DNA of 64,000 bases from Kwoniella bestiolae CBS 10118. Its lineage: Eukaryota; Basidiomycota; Tremellomycetes; Tremellales; Cryptococcaceae. The stretch is from assembly GCF_000512585.2 (NCBI RefSeq), contig NC_089241.1, forward strand, positions 7,334,001 to 7,398,000, read 5' to 3'. This document shows positions 37,675 to 48,197 of the stretch, one piece after another. How positions within the stretch are numbered: position 1 is the first letter of the stretch; every line of letters starts with the position of its first letter. Below the pieces are notes generated by a model. The model saw nothing but the letters and a program-made list of their open reading frames with translations. It had not been told where the DNA came from and made no database searches. A program made the position numbers and the translations under genes.

Positions 37675-38740
37675 CTAATCCACGTTCATGCCCATCCCCA
37701 TACCCCCACCAGAAGGGATCAACCTACTCTCCCTCTTCTTCTTACTGCTCTTATCTTTCCCCTCGATCTGCTGCAACGCCATGGCTTTTCGTCCTGCAGC
37801 TCGGACTTTGATCTTCTCTCGGATCTTCTCTTTCTCCTCGAGATTGGGCATAGTAGTAGTGGCGGAACGAGGTTGGACGAGCTCGATATGTTTTTCGATG
37901 GAGAGGGCGGCGTCGCGGGCGTTCTTGGCTGCGTTGCCTGACATTCTATTAAGGTAGGTGGAGTATTAGCATATGATGCAACGCGATATCTTTTGTCTTG
38001 CTCTCCCTCTTGCTCTCTCTCCACCCCCCTTCCCCCCCCCTCTCTCGCCCCTCGCCTTGTACCTCTGAAGACATGGGATGTAGAGGTGGACACTTATCCT
38101 CTTGATAATGTAGAGAATTCTGAAACAGAGAAACCACCTACCTGTTCTTCCAGAATGCTTTCTCCCTCTTGGCCTTGATCTCTGCGACTCGCTCCATCGC
38201 TTTGAGCGTGGTGGCCACGAGCTCTCGGTCGTATCGCACGGGTACGTTTCGTCGTTTCTCGAATTCGAATGTTGTGTCCTGGTTCATAGTTTAACAAGTA
38301 ATGTTAGTGGTTGTTCAAGTTTGGCGGTTCGGAGACCTGATCAAAGAAGAAAGGGCAGGGCAGGGGATAGGTCGACATGAGTACGAAAGAGGTGTCAAAG
38401 ATCATCCTCTCATCATTCAGGTCCAGAGAGAAGATAGGCAAGATGTCGATCAGATCTGATTCGACCAATATCGTGGCAATCTGATCGCCACCACCAACCT
38501 CCTCCCCCAGCGACACTACATACAGAGACGAATACGCCCACTCACCACGACCATCTCCTTCCCATTCGCCCTCCTGAAAGCCTTTGTCCACCTAACCTTC
38601 CTAGGGTTCCTCTTCATCTTAAAATTCTTGTGACATTTCGACGAGCAGAACCTGAATGTTTTGGCATCGTTTCGTACAAACATGGTACCGTGTCCTGGGT
38701 AGACGTTGGTGGAGCAGAAGTAGCATTTCTCGATACGCAT
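37675..38740 (-). CDS. RLP24: Rlp24, 60S pre-ribosome biogenesis protein (eL24-like)
   Basis: Placeholder for eL24 on pre-60S particles; it recruits and activates the Afg2/Drg1 ATPase in the cytoplasm. Exons 38546-38740, 38142-38278 and 37675-37945 give 200 residues; phases agree. The N-terminus MRIEKCYFCSTNVYPGHG with FRFCSSKCHKNF makes the four-cysteine zinc site; RNPRKVRWTKAFRRANGKEM is the family block; TFEFEKRRNVPVRYDREL begins the second exon. The basic tail and length separate it from ribosomal eL24. The end is Gly/Met-rich (GGGMGMGMNVD), unlike the acidic end in animals. Divergent from the GDP-mannose pyrophosphorylase gene. Confidence 0.94.
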
Positions 38741-39276
38741 GATGGGTGGATCTCAATGAGGGTGGATGGGTAAGTATAGATGTATAAATGTTGTGAATGA
38801 AATAACGATGGAATGCAGATATAACAACAAGAAATAACCCAACACCAGGAGCAGATGGGGAGATCCTTGAAAAATCTTTTCTTGGGAGGATTTGCGGACT
38901 CACATGGATGGCACGTGGTCTAAACCCATTTCCTTCCGCAGAGTTAACCCTGAGCTAAGGTTGGATTGTGTTGCTATTCTGCCCGATACTAGTATACATA
39001 CCGTAATTAGCCACATTCGTACTTTTATGTACATGTTACAGTCCAGAGTTTAATCAACGTGTCAACCACCACCAGTACTACTAGCTAGTACTACTCGGTT
39101 CATCACTGCAGGATACAGGTACTACCGCTACCATCCATACCACACCATCACTGTTGCTATTACCTCTTCATATCCATACCTACTCTACTCCATACATACC
39201 CATATATCTCCATATCATACAAATCCCCCACTAACCCCTCTACACTCCTTTTCACCCACATACACATCTACACAAA
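38741..39276. promoter_or_regulatory. Divergent promoter, RLP24 (-) / GDP-mannose pyrophosphorylase (+)
   Basis: 536 bases. Contains the 12-base perfect palindrome TACTAGCTAGTA inside repeated ACTAGTACT units (about 39075-39098) and C/A-rich leader sequence ahead of the start at 39277. No factor assigned. Confidence 0.5.
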
Positions 39277-41693
39277 ATGAAGATAAGTATTTAAACTCCT
39301 CTTCCTACCCTCCCTCGTCAGATTTGACGGGTCAAGCTAACCCTCCTCCCTCGACACGCTCTTATATTAGTAGGCGGTTTCGGTACCAGGCTCAGACCTT
39401 TGACCGTGAGTGGTGCTCATCTTTGCTGGCACCGTCCATTTTACAGAAGAAGAAGAAGAAGAAGGACGCGTAAAGATAGTTGTCCACGCGTACACGACCT
39501 CTGCTTTTCGGGTTTGTCTGTTGATGAACGAGGACTCGAGCTGATGTGATGTCCCTCAAAACAGCTGTCATGGCCTAAACCACTTGTCGAGTTCTGTAAC
39601 AAGGTGAGCTAACTCTTTCCAACGAGAGGAGACGGGTAGCTGATGTTATTACGCGTTTTGACTAGGCAATGATGTGAGCTTGGTTCAACATTCCTCATTC
39701 CTCAGGATGGGAGAAATGTGAATGAGAGGATTACTGACGCGTAAGGATGATTTTGATGGAATAGCTTGCACCAGATCGAAGCTCTCGTCAAGGTATGTCC
39801 ACCTACATCCTGCGATAGCAAGACAATACAGTTCGAATGCTGAGTTCTGCTTTCACTCTGCCCCCTCTCTCCATCCCTCCCTCATTTCTCCTGCCTCGTG
39901 CACATCCCATCGAAATATCTCCACATCGCCTATAGGCCGGTGTAAAAGACATCGTCCTCGCCGTCAACTACCGACCAGAAGTTATGGTATCCGTCCTGAA
40001 GAAGACCGAGGAGGAATTCGGCATCAACATTCATTTCTCGGTCGAGACTGAGCCTTTGGGTACGGGTGAGTATTTGTCGACTCTCATTCCACCACTTGTA
40101 CTTTGATTGAACATTGCTGTTCGATGCCTTCCTAACTGCTCTGTGTGATGATCAACGCTGATGCCTTTTATCTCGTTGACTAGCCGGTCCTCTCGCTCTC
40201 GCTAGGGAAATCCTCGGAAAAGATGATACACCTTTCTTCGTGTTGAACTCTGATGTTACCTGTGTTTACCCCTTCGAGGCTTTCAGGTGAGTTGAGTGTG
40301 TGATTTGAACTATGACATCGCTAGTACCAATCCTACCGCCGCCTTGACTCGTTTCACACTCTTTCACAAATCGTGGAGATTGGTTGGTCATCACTGGAAC
40401 ATCGCTGATAATACCTCATGCATCGCAGAGATTTCCACATCGCCCATAAATGCGAAGGTTCAATTATGGTCACCAAGGTTGCCGAACCCTCGGCATACGG
40501 TGTGGTAGTTACCAAACCTGGATCAACAGTCATTGACAGATTCGTTGAGAAACCTGTCGAATTCGTTGGAAATAGAATTAACGCTGGTATCTATATCTTC
40601 AACCCAAGTGTTTTGGATAGAATCCAAGTGAGTCGGCGTTCATTTCAGGTGGATTCGCAAATCGTTGCACACGTTGTGGACCCCACTATTGCAATACCAC
40701 ATCTGATATGGTGTCATCTTCATTCATGTGGATCGAGCTAATTATTACCCTGAATCACAGCTCCAACCCACATCTATCGAGAAGGAAGTTTTCCCTGCTA
40801 TTGCCGCTGATCAGCAATTACACTCCTTCGACCTTCCCGGTTTCTGGATGGATGTTGGTCAACCCAAAGATTACCTGTCTGGTGAGTTGACCTATGGTTA
40901 TGGCTCAAAAACAATGGTTTAGATTGGCTAATACCGTCGTCGACCGCTAGGAACATGTCTCTATCTTTCTCACCTCACTGCCACTCATTCACCTCTCCTC
41001 ACTGACCCCAAGCAGAACAAATGGGTGTACGGGGGTAACGTCTTGGTAGATCCTGTGAGTACGAACTTTTTTTAGCCGTGGAGCAACATAAAATCGGTCA
41101 AGCACCAGCTGATCTCTAGGTACGTGAACGCTAATTTGTCTGTGGTTTTCTAGTCCGCCGAAATCGACCCCACTGCTGTCATCGGCCCTAACGTAGTCAT
41201 CGGTCCAGATGCCAAGATCGGTCCTGGTGTGAGATTACAACGATGTGTCATCCTCTCCAACGCGACCGTGAGGGATCACTCTTGGATCGCAAACTCCATT
41301 ATCGGTTGGAACTCTAACGTAGGACGATGGGTGAGCGCGACTTGAGCTATGACAGGATGGAGAGCAAGATTCGGTAGCTGACGTTTTGCTGATCTGGTAT
41401 AGACCCGAGTTGAGAACATCACTGTACTTGGTGACGACGTTACTATCAAAGATGAACTCTATGTTAATGGTGCTTCCGTCTTGCCTCACAAGAGTGTAAG
41501 TGTGGTATCGGTTTAGCTATGCCCTCGTGAACAAATTCGAAAGTCTAAGCTGATCATTCTGTTCATGACTTGCAGATCTCTTCATCAATCACAGAACCTC
41601 GTATCGTTATGTGTAAGTTCTAGTTCCCATTCAGCTTGTGTTTCTGCAAGGAGTTGAACGACAAGCTGATCCATTGAGTGTTGATATACAGAA
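39277..41693 (+). CDS. MPG1: Mannose-1-phosphate guanylyltransferase (GDP-mannose pyrophosphorylase)
   Basis: Makes GDP-mannose from mannose-1-phosphate and GTP in the cytosol, feeding glycosylation, GPI anchors and wall/capsule polysaccharides. Fourteen exons: 39277-39282, 39358-39405, 39565-39603, 39666-39673, 39765-39792, 39936-40065, 40184-40286, 40429-40627, 40761-40881, 40951-41054, 41154-41330, 41403-41495, 41576-41612 and 41692-41693; they sum to 364 residues, the family length. Nucleotidyltransferase signature MKALILVGGFGTRLRPLT, then VEFCNK, AMILHQIEALVK, RFVEKPVEFVGNRINAGIY; left-handed beta-helix hexads VIGPNVVIGPDAKIGPGV; end ITEPRIVM. The first intron appears to be AT-AC, exon 4 is 8 nt and the stop codon is split T|AA. 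Confidence 0.95.
39283..39357 (+). other. Apparent AT-AC intron in the GDP-mannose pyrophosphorylase gene
   Basis: Donor ATAAGT directly after ATGAAG, acceptor CTCGACAC before GCTCTTATATTAG, with a GCTAACC branch-like site about 20 nt upstream of the 3' end. Removal gives MKALILVGGFGT, exactly the family N-terminus. A GT-AG alternative is discussed in the findings. Confidence 0.75.
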
Positions 41694-42290
41694 TCGGATT
41701 ATACATTCCCAAAGAACTCGATATCCCCCTCATCTCAATACCACTTACATCCTACTGTATACTTCGTTCTCACCTTTTACCTAAAATATTGGGAATTAAC
41801 CTTTTTCCTTTCTTTTCTGCTTGGAAAGGATAGGGTGGTATTCCGGTCTATATAACATACATACATCGATCTTGATTTTTGATACTAGAGGGGGTCTGGG
41901 GCACATGCAACATATGATAGAGTCATAAATCAATTTGGCGCAATCGGCAGCTGTTAGACTGAGATCTCGCAAATACAAGCAACAATGGAGATTCCATGTG
42001 TATCTGAATTGACCTGATATCTCAGGTTACGATGACAATGAGGGCTTATGACTCGATCTGTCGCTGATATGATATTCATGCAAGATATGGCTACCTGTTA
42101 TACACACCTATAATCTACCTAGGGGGATAGGGAACGCTCCGATCAAATATGCTTCATGCCGCTTTCAATGATCGAACGAAGACATGACCCTTGTACCACT
42201 TATCCCTCTTGAATATTGAATGCAATAAGGAGAAGCAACCGTTTACAAAGGTATTTGACCGATGGGCCCCAGCAAGACAGAAGGTTAATT
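41694..42290. other. Convergent 3' region (GDP-mannose pyrophosphorylase / CCDC124-like)
   Basis: About 600 AT-rich bases with CCTTTTTCCTTTCTTTTCTG near 41800. Open frames are short and motif-free. No RNA gene recognised. Confidence 0.5.
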
Positions 42291-43664
42291 CTAATTCTGC
42301 ACTGTATATTTCCCTTCCTTGGTCTTGATGATATTCTGCAATGCCTCTACTTTCTCGTCCTTCGTAGCGTTGTATGCTATCTTAGCTTGGTTGAAAGCTA
42401 TACGTTCATATAGATAGAATCAGCAAGATGATGAGGAAGAGGATAAGACGGTTTGTGCGAGAGTGAGCATGGGGGACTTCACTCACGGTTTTCAGGTGAT
42501 TTTTGGAATTGCTTGAATAAGATATCACGCATTTGGTTCAGTCGTAGTCCTTTGTGCTGTATCGCGTGGTTATGTCAGTACAACAGCTTGACATGCATCT
42601 AGGCTCAACCCCACTCACCTCTTCTTTCAAAATTGGTAGTTCCCTTTCATAGTACGCTTCGAAAGCAGCTTTGAATCGTCTCTGCATTCAATTTGATCCA
42701 CTTAATCAGCTCGAGCACTACTTTATACCCATCTACAGTAATCGAAGCTGACTTACCTCTGGATGAGCATCAATGGAAATAGCAGCCTATCCCACCGCAC
42801 AAAGAACATCAGCACATGAAGACAACATCTCCCACCTCAGTTCGAGACTCGGAGAGAATGAGAGAGCAGTAAAGTGAACAACCCACCTTAGCCCCCATCG
42901 CAGCCTTATCGGTCTTCTGATTGACCAACTCCATAGCCTCTAGCATCTCTTCCAACCCCTGAGCACTCAGCTCAGGTACCTCCTCCAACTCTCCAAATTC
43001 ATTCTTGGCCCTTCTGTGGCCCATCGGATCGTTTAGCCCATAGCCTGCTACCCCACTTCCTGTCTTGACGAGGGTATCAGAGTTCTTCTTCTTGGCTGAG
43101 CTGGAGCCGGCCTTGGGGGCGGATTTGGCGGATTTGGAGGGGAGGGAGGCTTCTTCGGCGGCTAGGAGGGCTTCTTTCTCGGCTTTCTTACGGGCTGGGG
43201 GGTGGGCGGGCGGGAATTAGTAAGGATCATTTTGGTATTAGAGAGTCTAGGTTGTATGGTATAGGACATAAGACTGTGAAATAGAATAATAGAGGATGAA
43301 ACCAGTAGGTGGTGCATTGATAGTTGGTTTAAGAGAAGGAGATAACTCACCAGCCTCGGCAGCTTTGTTAGCTGCTGCATCAGCTTTCGAGTTGTTCTTG
43401 GCTAATTGAAGTGTACACATACACATATCAGCTTACATTTTCGTACATTGTGGACGATAGCTCACCTCCAGATTTCCAATCCTCAGCTTCTTTCGCTTCC
43501 TTAGCAGCAGCAGCGGCTTTCCCTTTCTTCTCCTACGTTTAGGTAAAAGCATTATTACTCATAGTCAGCTCTCGTACTTGTCGAGTGCAGAGTTGACCCA
43601 CTTCGTTCTCTGCTTTCTTGGCTCGGCCGGACTCTTTCTTTGCGTTTCCTCCTTTTGGTGCCAT
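42291..43664 (-). CDS. CCDC124/Oxs1 family protein (ribosome-associated)
   Basis: Coiled-coil family that includes human CCDC124 and S. pombe Oxs1, related to yeast Lso2, which sits on idle ribosomes and helps restart. Start at 43664 (MAPKGGNAKKESGRAKKAENE, exon 43602-43664), then several short exons rich in Lys/Ala (EKKGKAAAAAKEAKEAEDWKSG). The family C-terminal block is clear: AAISIDAHPERRFKAAFEAY, RELPILKEEHKGLRLNQMRD, QKSPENPFNQAKIAYNATK, matching the human HPERRMRAAFTAFEEAQLP pattern. Before it comes a central helix (LEEMLEAMELVNQKTDKAA). Stop TAG at 42291-42293. Not every internal border was phase-checked. Ribosome role is inferred from the family. Confidence 0.85.
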
Positions 43665-44068
43665 GTTGGGTTGGATGAGTTAGATAGAAGTAATGGATAG
43701 ATGTAGAAAGTATATGAGTGTTATAATAACATAGTCACCTTTGATCTGGAACGCATGAGAGATGACATTGCTTTCGCCTGATTTCGGTCGAAAGATTAGT
43801 ACTAGCACTGGGAAAACACGTGGTGCCACGCGACTATCTCCTTTGACGTGTGATGGGAATGACGCTCGGACCGATAACATCGTCATCAACAACGAATACA
43901 TCCGGAGCAAGAGTCAACGTTTATAAGGAAGAGATGTCAAGACCACTAGTATTGCTTGGAACATAACACTTCATTGCTACACATCAGAGTAGACTACGAG
44001 ATTCACATACCCACCCACCCACTCCCTCCCTTGTATAGACTCTTGTATAGACTGAAGGGTACTACACG
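43665..44068. promoter_or_regulatory. Divergent promoter with a CACGTG E-box, CCDC124-like (-) / inositol monophosphatase (+)
   Basis: 404 bases between outward starts. CACGTG at 43817-43822 sits in a partly palindromic block (ACACGTGGTGCCACGCG), with a further GACGTGTG at about 43846. CACGTG is the site class of Cbf1/USF-type bHLH factors. Function inferred. Confidence 0.5.
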
Positions 44069-46063
44069 ATGTCCGCTCAACCTGATCTTGACTCCATCTT
44101 GGAATTCACCATCAACCTCGCTTTGGAGGTATGTTCCCCTTTCTATCTCCTTCTCTTCCTGTTTCGCTATCTCGCGACGAACCTCAAACGAGAGGACCGC
44201 GCATACTACTGCCTGAATCGTCAAAAGAGACTAGGCTACACGAAGTCGAGATGGAGATGGAGATGCTCACGATTCATATCCCCTACTAGGCAGGTGAACT
44301 CATACGATCAGGCCAACAACGACGATTCGCTTCCGAATCTGCGAACGAGGATGAGAAAGCCAATAGTGTAGATGTGAGTGATATCTTGCGTACCTACTCA
44401 TCAGAGACGATATATGCGCGATCAGTTGCTCAGTTCCATTATCTGGAAGACCTTTAGGATTATGCGCTGATATTGTTATGTTGGTGTGGGTTATTGCAGC
44501 TCGTCACGGAAGTAGATAAGGCCGTAGAAGACTTCATCACTAAGAAGATCAAGGAGACCTATCCTGAACATCAATTGTGAGTTGAGCTTATACAAATATC
44601 TTGAAATCTCTGCTACTCGTTATCGTGGTTGATCAACTCTGGAGTCAACTCTGACATTTATCATGTGTGGTATCGTAGTATCGGAGAAGAAACCTTCAAA
44701 GGGCAAAAGATAACCGATGAGCCTACTTGGATAGGTAAGCTCTATATATGTACAATCACCGAAGAAGACATACTGATGTGGATGATTAGTCGAGTAAGTG
44801 ACGAGTACATCGAGACGAGGCGAGAAGCTGAATGATAGCGGGTCTACACAGTCCCATAGATGGAACTACCAACTTCGTTTGTGCATTTTCGCTTCTTGCC
44901 CCTCTTCATTCATCATACTCGTTACTTCCACCCTCAAAAACAAAACAAGGATGCTGATGCTGAGGGATTCGACGTTCAGATTCACGGATTCCCTATGGTA
45001 GCTACCTCCATTGGTCTTGCAGTGGGCGGTGTACCAGTCGTAGGGGTTATATATAACCCGTTCTTGAATCAACTCGTGAGTGCCCCTCTGATCGCACTAA
45101 CTATCCCCACTAAACTAAAGTCGGACTTGAATCTTGCCAGTACTCCGCCGCCAAAGGCAGAGGAGCCTACTTGAACAGGAAGACCAAGTTACCGATCACT
45201 GGGAAGGTCAAACCCCTCCAATCACTTGGACATGCTTTGTAAGTCGGCTGTTCTTTTTCTCTTACCTGGACTATGACCCGGTCATTTCAACTTCAAATGC
45301 TAATCCATCCTTCGCGCAGGATCGCCGTAGAATACGGTTCCGCCCGATCAGCCCCGCAACTCCCCTCGAAAGTCAAGACTTTCCAAACACTCGCTGGGGC
45401 GCCTGATTTGGGCGGTAAGATGTGTCATTCGCTTAGAAGTATGGGGAGCGCTGCTTTGAATATCGCTGCTGTTGCTAGTGGTGGACTGGACTTGTGGGTG
45501 TATTATGCTTTCGTTATTATAGGAGAAAGTAATGCTGATGACGATGGATGTTAGGTATTGGGAAGTTGGCGTGAGTGTCCCTCATGATATTGACAAGTCA
45601 GATACGGATCAAAGCTGATGGATTGGACGATGCGATCAAAGTGCTGGGCTTGGGACGTCTGTGTGAGTCTCCGATACTCCCTAACCCATTATCTGCTAGA
45701 TCACCTTTGCAGAACGGTCAAAGCTGATGTATATTGGATAGGCGGGTATTTGTATACTCCAAGAAGCAGGTGGTGTAATGTTTGGACCTAAGACCTCTTC
45801 TCTATCGGGTGACATCGATGGCGATTTGCTTAGTAGGTTTGCTGGACTATGGGGTTATGCGATATGCTGAATAATGGCGTGATAGCTGGAAGAAAGTACC
45901 TGGCTGTTAGAGGAATCGCTCCTACTGCTGTGAGTTGAGATACGATATCCAAAACATTCTTATACCTGCTAACGCATAGTAACTGCAGGACGAGTCTAGT
46001 CTGCGAGTACAACAGCGATTCGCAAAGGAGTTTTATGATACTACGGATGATATTGAGCCATAG
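44069..46063 (+). CDS. Inositol monophosphatase
   Basis: Mg2+-dependent, lithium-sensitive hydrolysis of inositol phosphate to free inositol, for phosphoinositide synthesis. Fourteen exons: 44069-44128, 44290-44373, 44500-44576, 44679-44734, 44790-44793, 44852-44876, 44980-45075, 45141-45238, 45320-45493, 45555-45570, 45642-45662, 45742-45832, 45886-45929 and 45989-46063; every phase agrees, 306 residues. Motifs: LVTEVDKAVEDFI; FIGEETF (metal-binding Glu); IVDPIDGTTNFIHGFPMVA (catalytic DPxDGT); PVVGVIYNP; YWEVGCWAWDVCAGICILQEAGG (metal-binding WD); GRKYLAVRGIAPTA. Exon 5 is 4 nt; exons of 16, 21 and 25 nt also occur. The intron at 44877 has a GTTTGT donor. Confidence 0.94.
44790..44793 (+). 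other. 4-nt microexon (TCGA) of the inositol monophosphatase gene
   Basis: Flanked by GATTAG acceptor and GTAAGT donor; introns of 55 and 58 nt on either side. It joins ATAG and TCCCATAGATGG to give ATA GTC GAT CCC ATA GAT, that is IVDPID. Skipping it gives ATA GTC CCA TAG, a stop. Confidence 0.85.
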
Positions 46064-46521
46064 CGTGTGTCCGGAGACCTTCATGGACAGATCTGGGAAT
46101 ATAGGAAACCGAAATGTAGCATGCATAGAGATGGCTTAGAGAGGTCTGTACGTTCTGCTGAATATACAGTTCTCTGCATGTGGAGGACAAAGCAAGCGAT
46201 GTGCTGTTTGTATGTCAATCAGAAAGTTAACGCATGCATCATGGCTGAATGAACGAAGTAACATGAAGAAACGCATAAATCGTATGCATCGGTGATAACT
46301 CCCTGGGACGTCGGATTTAAGCGCTGTTTTTGGTATGCCACATTCTCAAACCCCGCCTAGGCATTCGGTGTTTTGATTTTCCAGTATGAACCTGAACTGC
46401 CTCGTGAGCGAGTGAATGTCTACAGTGCACACTCTGAGGTGAATGGGTCCGTAAAGGTTTAATGGTTTATGTTGAATTTTGTGTTTGTTAGACTTCTTAC
46501 TCTAGACATCAAGCATTAAAA
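46064..46521. other. Intergenic with eS4 promoter
   Basis: About 460 bases; AT-rich 3' side of inositol monophosphatase, then TTTTGTGTTTGTTAGACTTCTTACTC before the ribosomal protein start at 46522. No gene supported. Confidence 0.5.
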
Positions 46522-47811
46522 ATGGTAAGTGATATAGACATTCATCAACGACAGCGCCAGCGGAGAGGAGGAGGACATCAGAAAGAGCAAGGATAGCATT
46601 GCATTGGGATGGAGGATACATTTCATTCGACTACAATTGCTGGAGCTCGAGTCATAGAAGTTGGAAGCGAGGAGGGTCAGAACTATCAGCTGACTGTTGT
46701 ATAATGCCAATACTCTAGGGTCGAGGTCCTAAGAAGCATTTGAAACGATTGGCAGCACCATCCTCATGGATGCTCGACAAGTTGGGCGGGACCTACGTGA
46801 GTTATCTCGCCGATAACCAAAGGTAAAAAACTTCTTTTACTTATAAAGATTGGTTGGCTGGTTAGGCTCCTCGCCCTTCTCCCGGTCCTCACAAGCTCCG
46901 AGAATCACTCCCTCTCACGGTGTTCCTTAGAAACCGATTGAAGTACGCTTTGACCGGACGAGAGGTCACTGCTATTGTCAAGCAAAGACTCATCAAGGTC
47001 GACGGTAAAGTTAGAACTGATGAGACTTTCCCTGCTGGTTTCATGGGTGAGTGGATGTTTCTTTTCTCCCTTCTCCTATCACTTCACTACTGCCAATACT
47101 TTGTCCCGTCATTCGGGTAGATGAGGTGAAGTTCGCCCCAGAAAGTAGTAGAGGAAGAGAAGACGAGGTGGAATGCACGAACGGGCACTGACTTCATTCT
47201 CTACCACAGACGTTATCACCATCGAGAAATCAGGTGAACACTTCCGACTCTTATACGACATCAAAGGTCGATTCACCATCCACCGAATCACCCCCGAGGA
47301 GGCCAACTTCAAGCTCTTGAAAGTGAAGAAGCACCAACTCGGTGCCAAGGGTGTCCCTTACCTCGTCTCCCACGATGGTCGAACCATCCGATACCCCGAC
47401 CCCGCCATCAAGGTCAACGACACCGTCAAGTTTGACTTTGTGCAAAACAAGATCGTCGACCACATCAAGTTCGAACCCGGAAACGTAGTTATGGTTACTG
47501 GTGGACGAAACATGGGTAGATCAGGTGTTATCGTACACAAGGAGAGACACTTGGGTGGTTTCGATATCGTTCATGTTAAGGATGTTTTGGACCGAACTTT
47601 CGCTACCAGGTGGGTTTATTTCCACTGTCTTCCATGTTGATACACATCAACAACGTGCTGACGTCTTTGGTTGTACTGTAGACTCTCTAACATTTTCGTC
47701 ATCGGTGAAGGTGCCAAGGCTCAAGTATCCTTGCCCAAGGGTAAGGGTGTTAAGCTTTCCATCGCCGAAGAGAGAGACCAAAGACGAAGGCAACGAGCCC
47801 AAGAAGCTTAA
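46522..47811 (+). CDS. RPS4: 40S ribosomal protein eS4
   Basis: Structural protein of the small ribosomal subunit. Exons 46522-46524 (the ATG alone), 46719-46796, 46866-47046, 47210-47609 and 47682-47811 give 263 residues, the same as human RPS4. Sequence MGRGPKKHLKRLAAPSSWML, then RNRLKYALTGREV and LIKVDGKVRTDETFPAGF (S4 RNA-binding fold), RFTIHRITPEEA, the KOW segment GNVVMVTGGRNMGRSGVIVH, and LPKGKGVKLSIAEERDQRR. The initiator codon is followed at once by a 194-nt intron with donor GTAAGT; I looked for C/D-box snoRNA signals in it and saw none convincing. Confidence 0.96.
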
Positions 47812-48197
47812 ATTTAAAAGAGCGATTGAGTTCGTTGGTCTAGGGATGCCGGAGATAGTGGTATATATGCTTGTACTTTTGGACATGCAACCTTCTTTCA
47901 TGACATTTTGTTTGGCTTACACAACGTCAGGTCACGTACTTCATCTAGATTGCATGCACGGGGATGTACGAACGCTGTTGTGTCTCATTTGGATCTAGCT
48001 TGCTAACCTGATTGGAGCTCGATGAATGAGGTGGTACGACATTCTCTTACTCTTACTGACAATTAGGTTACCATTACCCTATCATGTCACTTTGATCTTT
48101 GAGGAGCTCTGTTTGTCCATTTCAACTCGATTGTTTTCTCTCTCTCCATACAGGACAGTCTCAGGGGAATAACAAAAGCTGTATCAAGCTCGACAAT
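47812..48197. other. Intergenic: eS4 3' side to the BTB-like tract
   Basis: About 390 bases, no gene recognised. The first part follows the eS4 stop; CTTTGATCTTTGAGGAGC and CTCTCTCTCC tracts precede the BTB-like copy at 48198. Confidence 0.45.

Noticed and set aside
39287..39370. Ordinary GT-AG intron for the first GDP-mannose pyrophosphorylase intron (GTATTT to ATATTAG)
   Set aside because: It keeps the frame but gives MKIIGGFGT and loses most of the conserved first beta-strand; the donor is weak. Kept as an alternative, not as the main model.
42216..42413. Plus-strand frame over the CCDC124-like C-terminal exon
   Set aside because: Antisense to a conserved coding block; a shadow.
44735..44851. 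Single intron joining ATAG directly to TCCCATAG in inositol monophosphatase
   Set aside because: Gives ATA GTC CCA TAG, a stop just before the catalytic DPID motif; the 4-nt exon solves this.
46525..46718. snoRNA in the first intron of eS4
   Set aside because: I looked for paired C (RTGATGA) and D (CTGA) boxes; only isolated CTGA-like bases are present and no C box of good quality.
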